Source of the DNA: Scilla litardierei
Taxonomy: Eukaryota; Streptophyta; Magnoliopsida; Asparagales; Asparagaceae
DNA: 64,000 nt
Direction: 5' to 3'
Assembly: GCA_030789695.1 (NCBI GenBank)
Contig: CM061132.1
Location: 34,806,418-34,870,417 of the forward strand
Shown here: positions 20,990 to 32,048 of the stretch, piece after piece
Numbering within the stretch: position 1 is the first letter of the stretch
Layout: every line of letters starts with the position of its first letter
Program-made: the position numbers and the translations under genes
The notes under the pieces: model-generated
Told to the model about the DNA's origin: nothing
What the model saw: the letters and a program-made list of their open reading frames with translations, nothing else
Database searches by the model: none

Positions 20990-21865
20990 CTAGGATAAAG
21001 TTATCTTCGCCCATGCTACTTGATGGTCCTGTGACCTGATCATCCCGCGAAGATAGAGTGATCTCCGTCCTCTTAGCCTTTTAGGCCAGGGCGGGATGAA
21101 AGTTTGCCCCTCGATCGTGTAGCTCGGTCGGCCCGCGAAGGGGTGGCCCCTCCAATCGTGCAGCCGAGCAGCTTGCGAGGGTAGAATGAGTGATGTAGCC
21201 GGGTTGGCCTGAGAGAGGTTGTTTGCCCCCGATCGTGTAACTCGGTCGGCCCGCAAAGGGGTGGCCTCTCTGATCGCATAGCCAAGCGGCCCACGAGGGT
21301 AGAGAGAATTCTGTAGCTTTAGGTGGCTCGAGAGAGAGAACTTGCCCCCGATCGTGTAGCTCAGTCGGCCCGCAAAAGAAATGCCCATCCGATCGTATAG
21401 CTGAGCGACCCGCGAGGTTTGAGTCATCTCCGACCGCGTAGCCTGATTGGCTAGCGGGGAGGAAAGTTTGCCCCCGATCATGTAGCTATGTCGGCCCACG
21501 AAGGAGATGCCCCCTCCGATCGTATAGTCGAGCGGTCCGCGAGGGTAGAATGAGTCATCTTCGACCGCGTAGCCTGGTTGGCTAGCGGGGGAGGGAAGTT
21601 TTCCTTCGATCGTGTAGCTCGGTCGGCCCGCAAAGGAGAGGCCCCCTCCAATTGTATAGCCGAGTGGCTAGTGAGGGTAGAGTCATCTCCGACTGCGTAG
21701 CCTGGTCGGCTCGCAGGGGAGGAAAGTTTGCCCCCGATCGTGTAGCTCCGTCGGCCCACGAAGGAGAGCCCCCCCTCCGATCGTATAGCCGAGCGGCCCG
21801 CGAGGGTAGAGCCATCTCCGACTGCGTAGCCTGGTCAGCTAGCGGTGAAGAAAAAATTGTCTTTG
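20990..21865. repeat. Tandem array of about 120-132 bp units in the Tat 3' region
   Basis: Units carry (c)gatcgtgtagctcggtcggcccg, then a second half with gatcgtatagccgagcggcccgcgaggg and a third with gactgcgtagcctggtcggctagc. The first landmark repeats at about 21112, 21231, 21350, 21476, 21608 and 21736. Tat-lineage elements often carry such arrays and can seed satellites. The open frames across it reflect repeat periodicity. Confidence 0.85.
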
Positions 21866-21886
21866 AGCAAGTGAGTGTTTGATGCC

Positions 21887-22571
21887 GAGAAAATTGGCTA
21901 AATACCATGGGTTAACCATCACTTTTAATTTCTACCACCATATTTAAAAACTTTGGTAGAATACCACACCCCTTAAAAAGACTAAAATACCCCACGTTCG
22001 TTCCCAAAATTTAAAACCCAACATATTGGCGCATATTAGCGCATATTGGCGCATATCTACGTCGATGCCGAACTCCGACCACCCCGCTTCAAAGCCCGTC
22101 CGCAGTTACCCTCCGACGTCCACGGAGAAGCCAGACGTCGCTGCAACGTGCCGACATTGACGACAACATGCTGCACCCCACCTCGCTGCTGTCGCTGCCG
22201 AGCACCTCCACCGGAGCTCCACCCGCCTCGACTCGCTGCAACCCCACGTCCACGGCAGCCATCCTTACACCCAGCTGCCTTGCCGTACTCCGACGACACC
22301 CGGATCCCAACCGCCTTCCTTCCGCCCAACCGGCTTCTCCGTGGACGTCGGAGAGCAGCTGCGGACGGGCTTTGAAGCGGGATGGTCGGAGTTCGGCATC
22401 GACGTAGATATGCGCCAATATGCGTCAACATGTTTGTTGGGTTTTAATTTTTGGGAACGAACGGGGGTATTTTAGTCTTTTTTAGGGGTTGTGGTATTCT
22501 AGCAAAGTTTTTAAATAGGGTGGTAGAAATTAAAAGTGATGGTTGACCCATGGTATTTAGCCAATTTTCTC
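21887..22571. mobile_element. Mutator-like MITE with long terminal inverted repeats
   Basis: The ends gagaaaattggctaaatacc are inverted copies of each other and the arms pair over about 245 bp each, including tctaccacc, cgcatatctacgtcgatgcc and gtccacgg blocks. The repeat gtttgatgcc occurs on both sides (21877-21886 and 22572-22581), a 9-10 bp duplication typical of Mutator-like elements. The roughly 200-bp core is GC-rich, unlike the AT-rich tips, and could be captured host sequence. Non-autonomous: no transposase. Confidence 0.85.
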
Positions 22572-22799
22572 GTTTGATGCCCCTTAAGGGGAATCAAATT
22601 TCTTTTGCCATAGGATATGCACACGCAATTTGACCGAAAGAAACTTGCATTGATTCAAACGGAAACTCCAAACTAAGGAAAAAAAGACGTACATGCATTT
22701 GATTCAAATGAAATGGAGACATCATCTCATGCTTCCAGCCTGTTTTGACTACGACATTTTGGTGACGACCTAAGCGATGACTTTCGTCACGAGAGAGTT

Positions 22800-24450
22800 A
22801 GACATTTGCCCCTTATCTTTCGGCCTTGATGTTTCTTCCTTCGGCGATGGGGTCGTCGACGAACCTCTTCAGATGGCCCCGCTTGACTAGAACCTCAATG
22901 TCCATCTTTAGAGTAAGGCAGTCATCGGTATCGTGACCGCTCTCACGATGGTACGTACAGAATTCTCGTACTTGCCCTTGTGCTTCGGCGGAGGACGATC
23001 GAAGAATCCTTCGCCCTTTGCGTAAGCGAGGACCTCAGCTCTGCTCGCTTCAGCTTAGTGAAATTCTCGTCCCTCGAGGGCAAAGCGCCCCTGGGGCTCC
23101 TGTCACGCTGCCTCTGTTCACTAGGGTCCCGGCGCGGGCTCCTGTCGCGTGGGCGGGCCTCTCGCCTAGCCTCCCCCGGGTGCTTGGAGGAACTCTTCTC
23201 CTTGGCAGCGAGTACTTCTTCAATTGTCATGAAGCGATCTGCTCTCACGAGCAAGAGTTCGAGGTTGCTTGGGAGGAACTGATGGAGGGATTTCAGTACG
23301 TCTGCGTTACGGACGCCTTGGATCAGAGCAATGATGACAGTATCATCAGAGGCACCCTTGACTTGAAGCCTTTCGTTGTTAAAACGCCTGATCTAGTCCA
23401 GCAGTGATTCCACATCTCCCTGCTCGAGGGAGAATAGGTGGACCGACTTCTTCTTCTGGCGTTTTCCAGCTATAAACTGCCTGCAAAAGAGCTACGTCAA
23501 TTCATCAAAAGACCCGATGCTTCGGTCGAGTGGCACATTGTACCATTCATCTGCGGTCTTGGTCAGAGTAGTGTAGAAAGCCTGACATAAGTATGGCTTG
23601 TCAGCTCCATGTAGCTTCATCACACTCTGATACCTCAGGATGTGCTCTCTTGGATCACCCATACCATTGTAAAGTCTCAGGGACATGATTTTGAATTTGG
23701 CTAGTCGGGGGCAGAGGTAATGTTCTCCTTCAGAGGAGTCTTCCTGCAAGGTGCTGATGTGACCGGAGGTTGTTCTACTTCCGAACGGTTGATCCGTCGG
23801 TACGTCGAGACACTGGAAGACCTGGCAGTGCTCCCCCTCATGGGATAAGAAGAACCCTGATATAGCAGGCTCCTCTAGTGGTGTCACCCATTGGCGGGCC
23901 GCGTGGAAGTGCGACTATAGGCTTGTGCCTCTCGATCTCTCGCCTGCTCTACGCCGCTACAAGTGCCCCACCCGTTGTAAGATGGCAAATATCCCAGTGG
24001 GTGCCCCCAACGAGTGATGGTTGTTGGCTTCCCCCAATCCCAGTGGCCCCTGTCGTAGTGTCTAGCTTCAATCCCTCGCTGGGCGACAGGAATGGCGTGG
24101 GGCGGAGGGTTTCGCTCCGGTTTGAATCATAAGCCTCTCTGGCTTCCTAATGTGGAGCGTCTCCCCGCAGGGATAAACGTTGGAACGGGGGGTGGTTGCA
24201 TCGCAACCTCCGGGATCGGCTGCTGGCTGATTTGTTGGATGGCGGCGATCAAAGCAGCGAGGCTGGCATTGACCATCCGAGTGAATTTGTCGAATTGTTC
24301 CTGTGTAACTAAGTGTACACTTGGCACCTCTGCGGAAGAACATGCCTCGTCTGAGACTTCCGGTACATCGTGGATTGGACCGACGATTGGTCCATCATTG
24401 GGGGTCCAGTCAACATGGCTTCGTAAGAGTCTGGGGATGTTGACTAAATT
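22800..24450 (-). pseudogene. Tat-type gag, broken
   Basis: Read on the minus strand, the N-terminal part (about 24430-24130) contains TQEQFDKFTRMVNASLAALI. The capsid-like core (about 23710-23490) contains LRLYNGMGDPREHILRYQS and FYTTLTKTADEWYNVP. The next part (about 23254-22950) contains RADRFMTIEEVLAAKE and an Arg-rich stretch, and the C-terminal motif CTYHRESGHDTDDC with KRGHLKRFVDDP is at about 22960-22850. These are hallmarks of Tat gag. The pieces are in different frames with stops between them, so no full protein can be made. Pol would normally follow and is missing. Confidence 0.82.
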
Positions 24451-24471
24451 AAGGTGAGAAATTACCTGTTG

Positions 24472-24490
24472 TTTCCCACAGACGGCGCCA
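24472..24490 (-). other. Primer-binding site of the Tat element
   Basis: The minus strand reads tggcgccgtctgtgggaa just inside the 5' LTR, the primer-site form usual in plant Tat elements; the 54114 element has a near copy. Confidence 0.85.
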
Positions 24491-24492
24491 AC

Positions 24493-25311
24493 TGTTGCCG
24501 GCGAGGTTTCGGTCAACAATAAGTAGGCTAAGTTTGACCCTTGAGTCAACGCGTGCCTTCGTCAGCCGGAGTGATCAGGCTCTCCTGCTGGGTAGCTCGG
24601 GTCTGCAAAGTGGCGGTCGATCTACTTGGAAGAAGTCCGATCTAGCTCAGAGAAGCTCCAAGCTGGTTGAAGATCACATGCCGAGCTATCTGCACCACAA
24701 GAAACAGTATGGATGGTCGGATTTGGGTCCGGCACAAATCCCCTCCGATGCTTAAATTAGTAATGAACTTAAGGGAGGCTCGAGGCAGCGAGACCGATCT
24801 AGCAGGAGATCGTCTGTGAGGCTGGCCAACAAAGTTACGGAGAAGGAAAATGTAGTATGGAGTCAAGGCAAGTGTTGTCAGAGTACCTAGCAAGTAGTAT
24901 CTCTTCTGACCCCCCTTTGTTCCTCCGAGGTTTGGTCCATTTATAGAAGCAGTATCTCTTCAATCGTGTCGTGGAATAAGTGCCTCATTCCGATTGTGGC
25001 ACATATGGGCCTGTGTCTAGGGCGTAGTGGGCGAGTGACCACTACGCCACTATTGGGCCCATTTCCCCCATTTCTCCCCAGGAACGTGGGGGCTTAATGT
25101 GCGTGATTTGAGCCACCTTTGACCAAGTAAATAACCTGGTATTTACGTGGGCTCGACGAATGTGACGTGCCTGATGGATCGTCTGCCTTCTTTAGTGGGC
25201 TTTAGCTTATGCAGGCGTTACAACCCCTCATATAAGTATAAGGGGCCGCCTATTGATGCTAACTAAGGCCGGCCCAGGGTCGCTAATAGAAACCGGCCCA
25301 ATGATGTAACA
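24493..25311 (-). repeat. 5' LTR of the non-autonomous Tat element
   Basis: TGTTGCC...GTAACA on the plus strand. A minus-strand TATA-like sequence (cttatacttatatg) is at about 25228-25241. TSD CTTTC follows at 25312-25316. Confidence 0.87.
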
Positions 25312-25569
25312 CTTTCTGAAATCATATATTAAAAATACAAAAAATGAATTGCATAATCTAAATCCTAAAACTAATGAGTTTTGATCTGACATGTATCCTC
25401 TCTTTCTTGTACATGTGTTGCACTGCTACAACAACGGATGCGGATATGGAACGATAAAGGTACACGTGCACAACACAAATATTGAAATTCAAGAACACAG
25501 TATGTCGACCTGGATATAAGAATGGAGGTTCATATGGATTGAAAACAAGATAAGTTCTTTCTCTTAAAA

Positions 25570-26270
25570 GTTGCATTCAAAAAGTTTTGGATCTTTTTGG
25601 CATGAGGCAACAAAGCCTGTCTACCACACCTTGCAAACTATTGTCTTTCAACTGTGTTATGCTTCTAGCCTAAAGAAAGATACATGTCTCGTGTATCTTA
25701 TGACAACATTGTCTACAGAAATTATGTATGATCTGCACCCATTTGAATATCTCATAGTCATCTGTATCATCAATAGATATATAAAACCTGAAAAGGTCCA
25801 TTATAATGACGTGAAGTGAACGCAGACGTTGGTATGGTGTACAACAAAAGGCCTAATACTACTTGCAACCTTATCAGATATTCAAATTTGAATTTTGCAA
25901 GCAATTTAAATCGAAGATTCCTGACTAGCTATGCCTAGTATAATGTGCCATTCGTTGGGAAGTGAAACAATATTTGATGATTGATTGGTCTACTACAAAA
26001 GTAAACCATATGACAATCATTGAAATGGTGAAGGAAGCCAAATGGTTGAAAGGTTTAGTAGCAGATAGATATGGTGTACTACAATAGTCAAAGTGCTATC
26101 ATGGAGCACAATATTACCAAACATACTTATGTCACACACTACTACATCTAAGAATTAGATGTCGCCAAAATGGAAAAGATTGACACTGAAGATAATCCAA
26201 TTGACATGAGAACCAAGCCCATGCTTTCGCATAATTTCATGCATTGTTTATACTCGCTTGGTTTTGCATG
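25570..26270 (+). pseudogene. Copia pol remnant (RT end to RNase H)
   Basis: Translation in several frames gives decayed Copia C-terminal motifs in order: KVLDLFGMRQQS near 25587, SQSAIMEHNITKH near 26085, and KIDTEDNPIDMRTKPMLSHNFMH near 26178-26245, the usual RNase H end. Stops and frameshifts are frequent. The downstream 26280-27050 stretch, with a gtgtgattaagacgttcttcc segment, might be the matching LTR but I found no second copy. Confidence 0.55.
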
Positions 26271-27806
26271 TACAAAGGCCCTACATGGCATTGGCAGCAA
26301 CAAAGCTGAAGTTTACTATTAGCTTACTATTAGTTTAGTTTGATGGCATTTGGGTTAAGATGGAGAATGAGATACATGTTTGAGCCAATGTGAGGTTTTG
26401 GTGAAGGTGACTCAAATATGAAATCTGAAATCTAGCCCGTTTCCAAATATTGCTCGAGTTTGCAGTTTCAATTCGTGTAGGAGTAGAAGCCATGCATGCA
26501 TGAATGAATGGCATGTTGCCAAATTCAGAGATGAATTCAAGTTGACTTTGAATAGGGTTCAGAGCGATCCTATTTGTCAGTTTGAAATAATTCAGATCAT
26601 GTGTAATCTCTTGTTGCATAAAGGAGTCAGAACTACTCACGCGCCCATGTGCGTGAATCTGGTAAGACCAATTATAAATCCTAATCAATCTCTAAGTAGA
26701 ACATTAGGAGTCAAGAAACCCTCAAAAAAGGGGCCTACATTATTCTCCTCTCTTGTATCGATTAGAGTGGTCTTTCTTATCCTCTCATTTACAACAAAAC
26801 AATGGGACTTCTTCTGGGGCTTCTTTAAGTTGTGGGCTTCGGTCCTGAAATTGGCAAGATATCGCTCTACACGTGTAATACTCCGCTTTTGATATAGTAA
26901 AACACCGATCTATCACAGGCAACAATAGATCATATTATGACAAACCTCGTATTTTTTGTTTCATTTGTGTCGGTGTATTCTTTACATTCTTTCTTGTGTG
27001 ATTAAGACGTTCTTCCAAGTATTGGTTTCGTCGGCAAGCCCTAACACTTAATCAGTTCTTTAATATGCATCGCATAACCAGTGATAATTATAATATATTT
27101 ATTCATACAGAATTGTTCATAAGTAGTATCTTTCTAAAAGTCGAGAATAAAATATAAAATAATACATCTTATATAAGCAGTGTGTCGATGCGAAAATTGA
27201 ATGTTATCCTGAATTTCTGAAAGAAACCTTTTAACTTCAGTCCCTTACTAAGGAATCTGACACCAAGATTAAGAGGTGAACTCAAAATGTTTGAACAATT
27301 TGTCAAATCTAATTCTAGTAGGTATTTGTTCTTTAACAACCCAAATCTGGAAACGGTTGAACCATGCACTAGGTGTGCCAACCCGCTATCCAACCCTTTA
27401 AATTATGTGCCATGAACTCAACCTCTATATCACAAGTAACATGAATTAGTAGTACACTACAAGAATATGGTAACATCAAATAAACAAGCTGATCCACTGG
27501 ACATGAGGTTCTAGCCTTAAACTTTCTTTATTTGAAGTTTGTAACATTTCTATTCTTCTTGAATTTTCAAACAGGTCAGCTTTGATCATAACTGTGTCGT
27601 TAATGCTATAAAGAATTTAAAACATCATTTGCTGACTTAAAGTGGCAAGGCTTCGTAATGTATGTGCACATATAATAAAAGACCATATGGCTAAAAGGAC
27701 CAACAGCATAAATAACACAAAAAAAGTAGCAACCCCATTAGCAACCCCATTAGCAACTATCTTCAACGTCATGCTATAAAAGACAGTAATATGAAATGTT
27801 CATGGA
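26271..27806. other. Unassigned region between a Copia remnant and the uL18 gene
   Basis: No gene recognised. The left half may be an old LTR; the right half should hold the last small exon(s) and 3' UTR of the uL18-like gene, because its visible exon ends in a splice donor at 27830. A 12-bp unit (gcaaccccatta) is tandemly doubled near 27730-27755. Confidence 0.4.
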
Positions 27807-27830
27807 CTAACAAGCAAAATGAAGGCATAC

Positions 27831-28916
27831 CTTTATGCGTCTCTTTTGCTTGAGCTTCACCTTGACATCAATCCCATTGTCGATAATAGACTGAAGCACA
27901 ATCTGAAGTTTCCCTTCAATTATGTCCCCTTTTCTTGGTGTGTACACCACATTGTGAATGTCATCCTCAATTGCCCGTTGAGCCAAAACTCCTCCAACAG
28001 TAGCACATGCCTTAGCATCCTTCCTTGAGTTCAGATCAAACTTCAAGTCTTTCGAAATGGAATGTGCCACTGCTACAACCTTGCTAGTCACCCGATGAAT
28101 TATAGAAGCCCTTACAGACCCCTTTGTTATGAAGATATCAAGGCAGAAAGGCAGCTGATAAGGAGCCGTTACTTGATTAAATGTCTGTGTTCTCACCCTC
28201 TTTCCCTCCATAACCAATTCCTTTCCACTCAGACCACTGGGCTTCTCACTCTCCAGTGGAGACGAAGGTTTATCTTTCGGCTTCACAACCTCATCTGTTC
28301 TGTCGCGTCCTTTGCGTTCTTTCTTCGCCCCAGCCTTTGCTTGCTTCTCCGCTTTATTGCCTTCTTTCTTCATCTCAGTTTTCGTCGGCTTTTCACAATC
28401 CTTCTTTAAAGATTTCTTCCGGTGGAAATTGACGTTATACTCCTCGAATTCTTTAGAATCTCTATCCAACTTGTAGAACAGCTTCTTCCTAAGCCTCAAA
28501 TCCTCAATCTCATCAAAGTCAGAAAAACTCTCCGCTTGTGAGTTGCAGTTAGGCATTTCATCAAACATTTCATATTTCTTCAAAGACTCAACACCATACA
28601 CAGTTTTATCCATTCCGCTTAGTGTTTGAGGCCATACATCATGATCGACGAGCCCAATGCTAATACCTTCCAAGTGGTTACTACTACTGGTGGGAATTAA
28701 TGTCGGCAGCTTAATTCTACGAGGATATCTTGCCGGTATGGATGTGGAATTATCACAAACAGTTGGCGTGCATGGCTCATTTTCTCTTTCATCAAATTTC
28801 AGATGGTTCAAAAATGAAGCATAATACTTGAAAGTTGTCGATGGGCATGGAGATAGAGGAGAAAGAATGCGCTTAGCGAATAAAAACCTTGCCATATTGA
28901 TCAAATATGTACCCAT
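27831..28916 (-). CDS. uL18-type (L18p/L5e family) ribosomal-like protein, probably organellar; main exon
   Basis: This host gene's C-terminal block (about residues 235-362) reads RTQTFNQVTAPYQLPFCLDIF, IIHRVTSKVVAVAHSISKDLK, ACATVGGVLAQRAIEDDIHN and GKLQIVLQSIIDNGIDVKV. It matches the plant uL18-like family, which binds 5S rRNA or helps organellar ribosomes. The N-terminus is basic and hydroxylated, fitting a mitochondrial presequence. The middle (about 160-230) is Lys/Glu-rich. Two in-frame starts exist: 28916 (MGTYLIN) and 28895 (MARFLFAKRIL); the second looks more like a presequence start. After KQKRRIK a GTATGC splice donor follows at 27830, so the last few codons are in an unseen downstream exon. 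No decay is visible. Mitochondrial location is inference. Confidence 0.82.
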
Positions 28917-29056
28917 TTAGACGAAACTAACGAAGAAAAAAGAGGGCTTTTGATCCATGATTGCACACCTCGCATTCTGATAGTCGTATAAATTTCTTAA
29001 AGAGATTTGCTCCCTGCGCAGGGTTTATTTTTGCTTAAAAGGGTTAAAAAAAGTAT
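28917..29056. promoter_or_regulatory. Truncated upstream region of the uL18-like gene
   Basis: Only about 145 bp separate the first ATG from the 29062 Copia insertion, so the native promoter is likely displaced or compressed. I see no clear TATA box here; many plant housekeeping promoters lack one. Confidence 0.4.
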
Positions 29057-29061
29057 ACACC
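29057..29061. repeat. Target-site duplication ACACC (left)
   Basis: ACACC occurs again directly after the second LTR at 35940-35944. Confidence 0.85.
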
Positions 29062-29208
29062 TGTTGAACGGTTATTTAACCGTAGTTGAGTGAGATTCTG
29101 GGCTATCCTAGAGATAGGCACATATCATTGTAAGTACATATTTGTATTCTCCCAATTGCCTATAAATAAAGAGCTGGGGGCTCCTCCTCCAGGAGTTGAT
29201 TCATAACA
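29062..29208 (+). repeat. 5' LTR of the decayed Copia element
   Basis: Runs TGTTGAACGG to TTCATAACA with an internal gaacggttatttaaccgta palindrome at the start and a TATAAATA box at 29161-29168. The next bases (cgttatcagcacgac) are the common leader start after this LTR type. Confidence 0.88.
29161..29168 (+). promoter_or_regulatory. LTR TATA box
   Basis: tataaata inside the 5' LTR, about 48 bp from its 3' end, in sense with the element; repeated in the 3' LTR near 35892. Confidence 0.65.
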
Positions 29209-29579
29209 CGTTATCAGCACGACTCTAAAAATTTCTTTTCCACAAAAATTTTCTCCGTTCGTTGCGAAGGCGAAGGCAAAGGCTAGACGGGAGATCCACG
29301 AGCGCGGTGCAAGGCTTCCTCCATCAAGGGTCGTCATCCGCGTAGGGCTTCGAGCAGCCGTCGCTATATCCGGAGGACGGATATAGAGGTAAAAATACTA
29401 AAAACGATACTTTTAATCATACGTATGATTACCCCTCCCCTAGATCTCGTAAGATCGATATGTGGATTATTTGTCGCCTTGAAAACGACGGACCGTTCAT
29501 CCCAAAAACTCAATTTTTAGGGTAAAAACCCCAATTTTGAACCCACCGACAGCTAGCCGTCGCCGGAACCCCCAAACCT

Positions 29580-29957
29580 CGCCGGAAACCCCCCCCCCCC
29601 ACCTCTCCGGCCGCTCCCCCCCCCCCCCCCCCCCGCAGGGGGGGCGGCCACCGCCGTCCCCCCCCCCCCCCCCCCTGCAGGGGGGCGGCGGCCCCCTTGG
29701 CCGCTCCCCGCCGCCGCCGTCCCCCCCCTTGCAGGGGGGGCGGCGGCCCTCTTGGCCGCTCGCCCCCCCTGCAGGGGGGCGGCCCCCGCCTGAGGCCGCC
29801 GCCCCCTGCGGGGGGGGGGGGGGGGGGGGCGCGGCCCCCGCGGCCTCTCCCCCCCTGCAGGGGGGGCGGCTCCCGCAGCCCCCCTGCAGGGGGCGGCGGC
29901 CCCGGCGACCGCCCGCGCCCCCTGCAGGGGGCGGCGGCGGCGCCGCCCCCCCAATAG
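29580..29957. repeat. GC-extreme palindromic block in the Copia leader
   Basis: About 375 bp almost without A or T, built from repeated ccccctgcaggggggcggc units; ctgcag-centred palindromes recur near 29677, 29732, 29771, 29858, 29885 and 29924, mixed with C and G homopolymers up to about 18 bases. Long proline/glycine open frames on both strands come from composition only. Exact homopolymer lengths may be sequencing-limited. Confidence 0.85.
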
Positions 29958-29997
29958 AAACCCTAATCTGTTTTTTTTCCAAAAAAACAGATAAAGC

Positions 29998-30170
29998 TTG
30001 TGGGCCTGAAGCCCACAGGCCGGCTGTGTGCTTCAGGCCCACATGCCAATTATTTCTTCAAAAAAAGGCCTATGGGCCTGAGCCCACAGGCCGATTTTCC
30101 TTATTAAAAAAAGTCTATGGGCCTGAAGCCCATAGGCCGACAGCGGGTTTCAGACCCGCAGGCTGTTTTA
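29998..30170. repeat. Hairpin repeats ggcctgaagcccacaggcc
   Basis: Four related inverted units (tgggcctgaagccca variants), separated by A/T-rich linkers, follow the GC block. Each can fold into a short stem. They belong to the leader of the Copia element. Confidence 0.7.
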
Positions 30171-31092
30171 TCTGGAAAAAAAAGGGGGCGGCATAGGCTA
30201 TTAACATGCCTCAAAAGGCAACTTGCTAGCCTAAAAATTATTTTAAAAAGGGGATTTAAGGGCAATATATTCGTGAAAAATCACGGTAAATTACGGGACA
30301 AATATCGGGCAGGTGAGGACTTTTTGGGGATTTTTGGGGGGCTTTTGGGATGATGAGGGAACCTGCTTTCCTCATACAAAAGAAAATGTTACTTTTGGGC
30401 TCTTATTCAATTTTATTGATTAAACCCATTCATTTCAACCCTTGCATCGTAATGATTTTTCTGTAAAAATCATCTTTAGATGCTTTTAATCACTAGGCTT
30501 ATTCTGTGGATATTATATGCGTGGTTGTGCATTGTATTTAAAACTTAATAATTAGGAAGATCCTGCGACCGCTCTGCCGTTAGTAACCTAACCTAACGGT
30601 GCATGACGTTGCCTAGTGGTCCAATAAGTATTAAGTGATTAAATTATTTATCCATCTCTGCGAATATTAAATGCCTGTGATGAAAATGTCTGATGAAAAT
30701 GTTGATGAGCACAATATTTCTGCATGAATTGCTAAATGTGGTTTTTGGATCGGCCGTTTAGTCCCACAGTTTATCTCCTGCACTTTTCTTTTATTTTTGA
30801 GAGAAATTGTAGTGAGGAATCTATGTAAATGTCAAAGAAAGAAGACCAACTTCCATGAAGACGGAGGCCACGCTTGAAGATGGAGATATCATATGGGACC
30901 CACGGGGTTTCCAAAGTTGTATTTTCATTTTTAAAGCTACAAATTTGTATAATTTGGACTGTGGACTTTTGGACTCTTTCTTATGGGACTGGCCGATCCA
31001 CACATTTAGTTTTTCGTTAAATATTGCCTCCGCATGAAAATGGTTTCTCTGATTAATTATTAATTCATGCATGTTTGTGCTCTGCTAGATAA

Positions 31093-32048
31093 ATGGCTAA
31101 TATTGCAAGCATTGATTTCGAAGTACTGGAAGCATCAGGTAGAAACTATCTAAGCTGGCAGCTAGATGTAAAGTTTCACCTGCGGGCAAAGTCCCTCATC
31201 GCTGCTGTGACTGAAAAAGAAAATGTTAACGATATAGAGAAGGCGCAAGCCATCATCTATATTCGCCGTCATGTGGACAAGACCTTAACGGCTGAATACC
31301 TTACGGTCGAAGATCCACTTGAGCTATGAACTGCCCTTGAGAACAGGTATAAACATCAGAAAGATGTTATACTCCCAAGGGCACGATACGAGTGGGAGAA
31401 CCTGAGACTGCAGGACTTTAAGTCCATTGCTGAGTACAACTCAGCACTTTTAGCATCACCTCACGCCTGAAGTTGTGTGGTTAGAAAGTCTCAGAAAATC
31501 GCACACTGGAAAAGACGTATACGTCCTTCCATGAAAAGATGCGATACTCATGCAGCAATACCGTGAACGCAAGTTCATCAAGTATTCTGAGCTGCTGTCA
31601 TGTTTACTCATGGCCGAGCAAAACAGAGAGCTTCTTTTCACCACTCACAATAAGCGCCCCCGGCACTGCCCCCCTACCAGAAGCTCATTATTCCTCTTCC
31701 TTCAAAAAGAAGAGAGATAATAAAAGAAAAGAAAGACCACAGAAGGGGGGTCAATAGAAAAATGCCAAGGGCAATTTACAACAGCAGCAAAATAATGAAA
31801 GTAAGCGGAAGTTCACGTGGCACAGAAATGACAAAAATTATGCACTCCCACCCAAGAGGGAATGGGAAGACCAGTGCCATAATTGTGGCATAAAAGGCCA
31901 CTGGTCCAGAGTGTGCCGAACTCCGCAACATCTCCAGGATTTGTATAAAGAGAACAAGAAAAATAAAGCTGAAACAAACCTGATAACCTCTGATGCTCCA
32001 GCCAAGTTTTCAGCTGACAACTTCGAAATTGATGACATGCTTGATTAG
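31093..32048 (+). pseudogene. Copia gag remnant
   Basis: Begins MANIASIDFEVLEASGRNYL and continues IIYIRRHVDKTLTAEYLTVE to an in-frame TGA at about 31327 where the family has Trp. Beyond it, in shifted frames, RYEWENLRLQDFKSIAEYNS and a zinc knuckle CHNCGIKGHWSRVC at about 31877-31920 are recognisable, ending FEIDDMLD. The order and spacing are normal for a Copia gag, but frameshifts prevent a full product. Confidence 0.82.

Larger units (their letters stand above)
16892..25311 (-). mobile_element. Non-autonomous Tat-type Ty3/Gypsy element, decayed
   Basis: The 8.4-kb minus-strand element is bounded by CTTTC duplications and roughly 0.8-kb LTRs that differ at many positions, so it is older than the two elements to its left. 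In element order it has the 5' LTR, a Tat-type primer site (ttggcgccgtctgtggga), a broken gag with a C-terminal C/H motif, a nested MITE, a 3' tandem array, an antisense ORF remnant and the 3' LTR. I found no protease, RT, RNase H or integrase. Antisense extra ORFs and 3' tandem arrays are known Tat-lineage traits. Confidence 0.85.

Noticed and set aside
20990..21908. Minus-strand frames of 90-170 codons with repeated GRxSYTIGGK-type text
   Set aside because: They are translations of the tandem array; repeat period, not selection, keeps them open.
22046..22431. Overlapping frames on both strands of about 110-120 codons
   Set aside because: They lie inside a MITE with long inverted arms, so both strands encode near-copies of the same text; possible captured gene fragment only.
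29497..30196. Long proline/glycine/arginine open frames on both strands
   Set aside because: They arise from the GC-only palindromic block, overlap each other on opposite strands and carry no domain.
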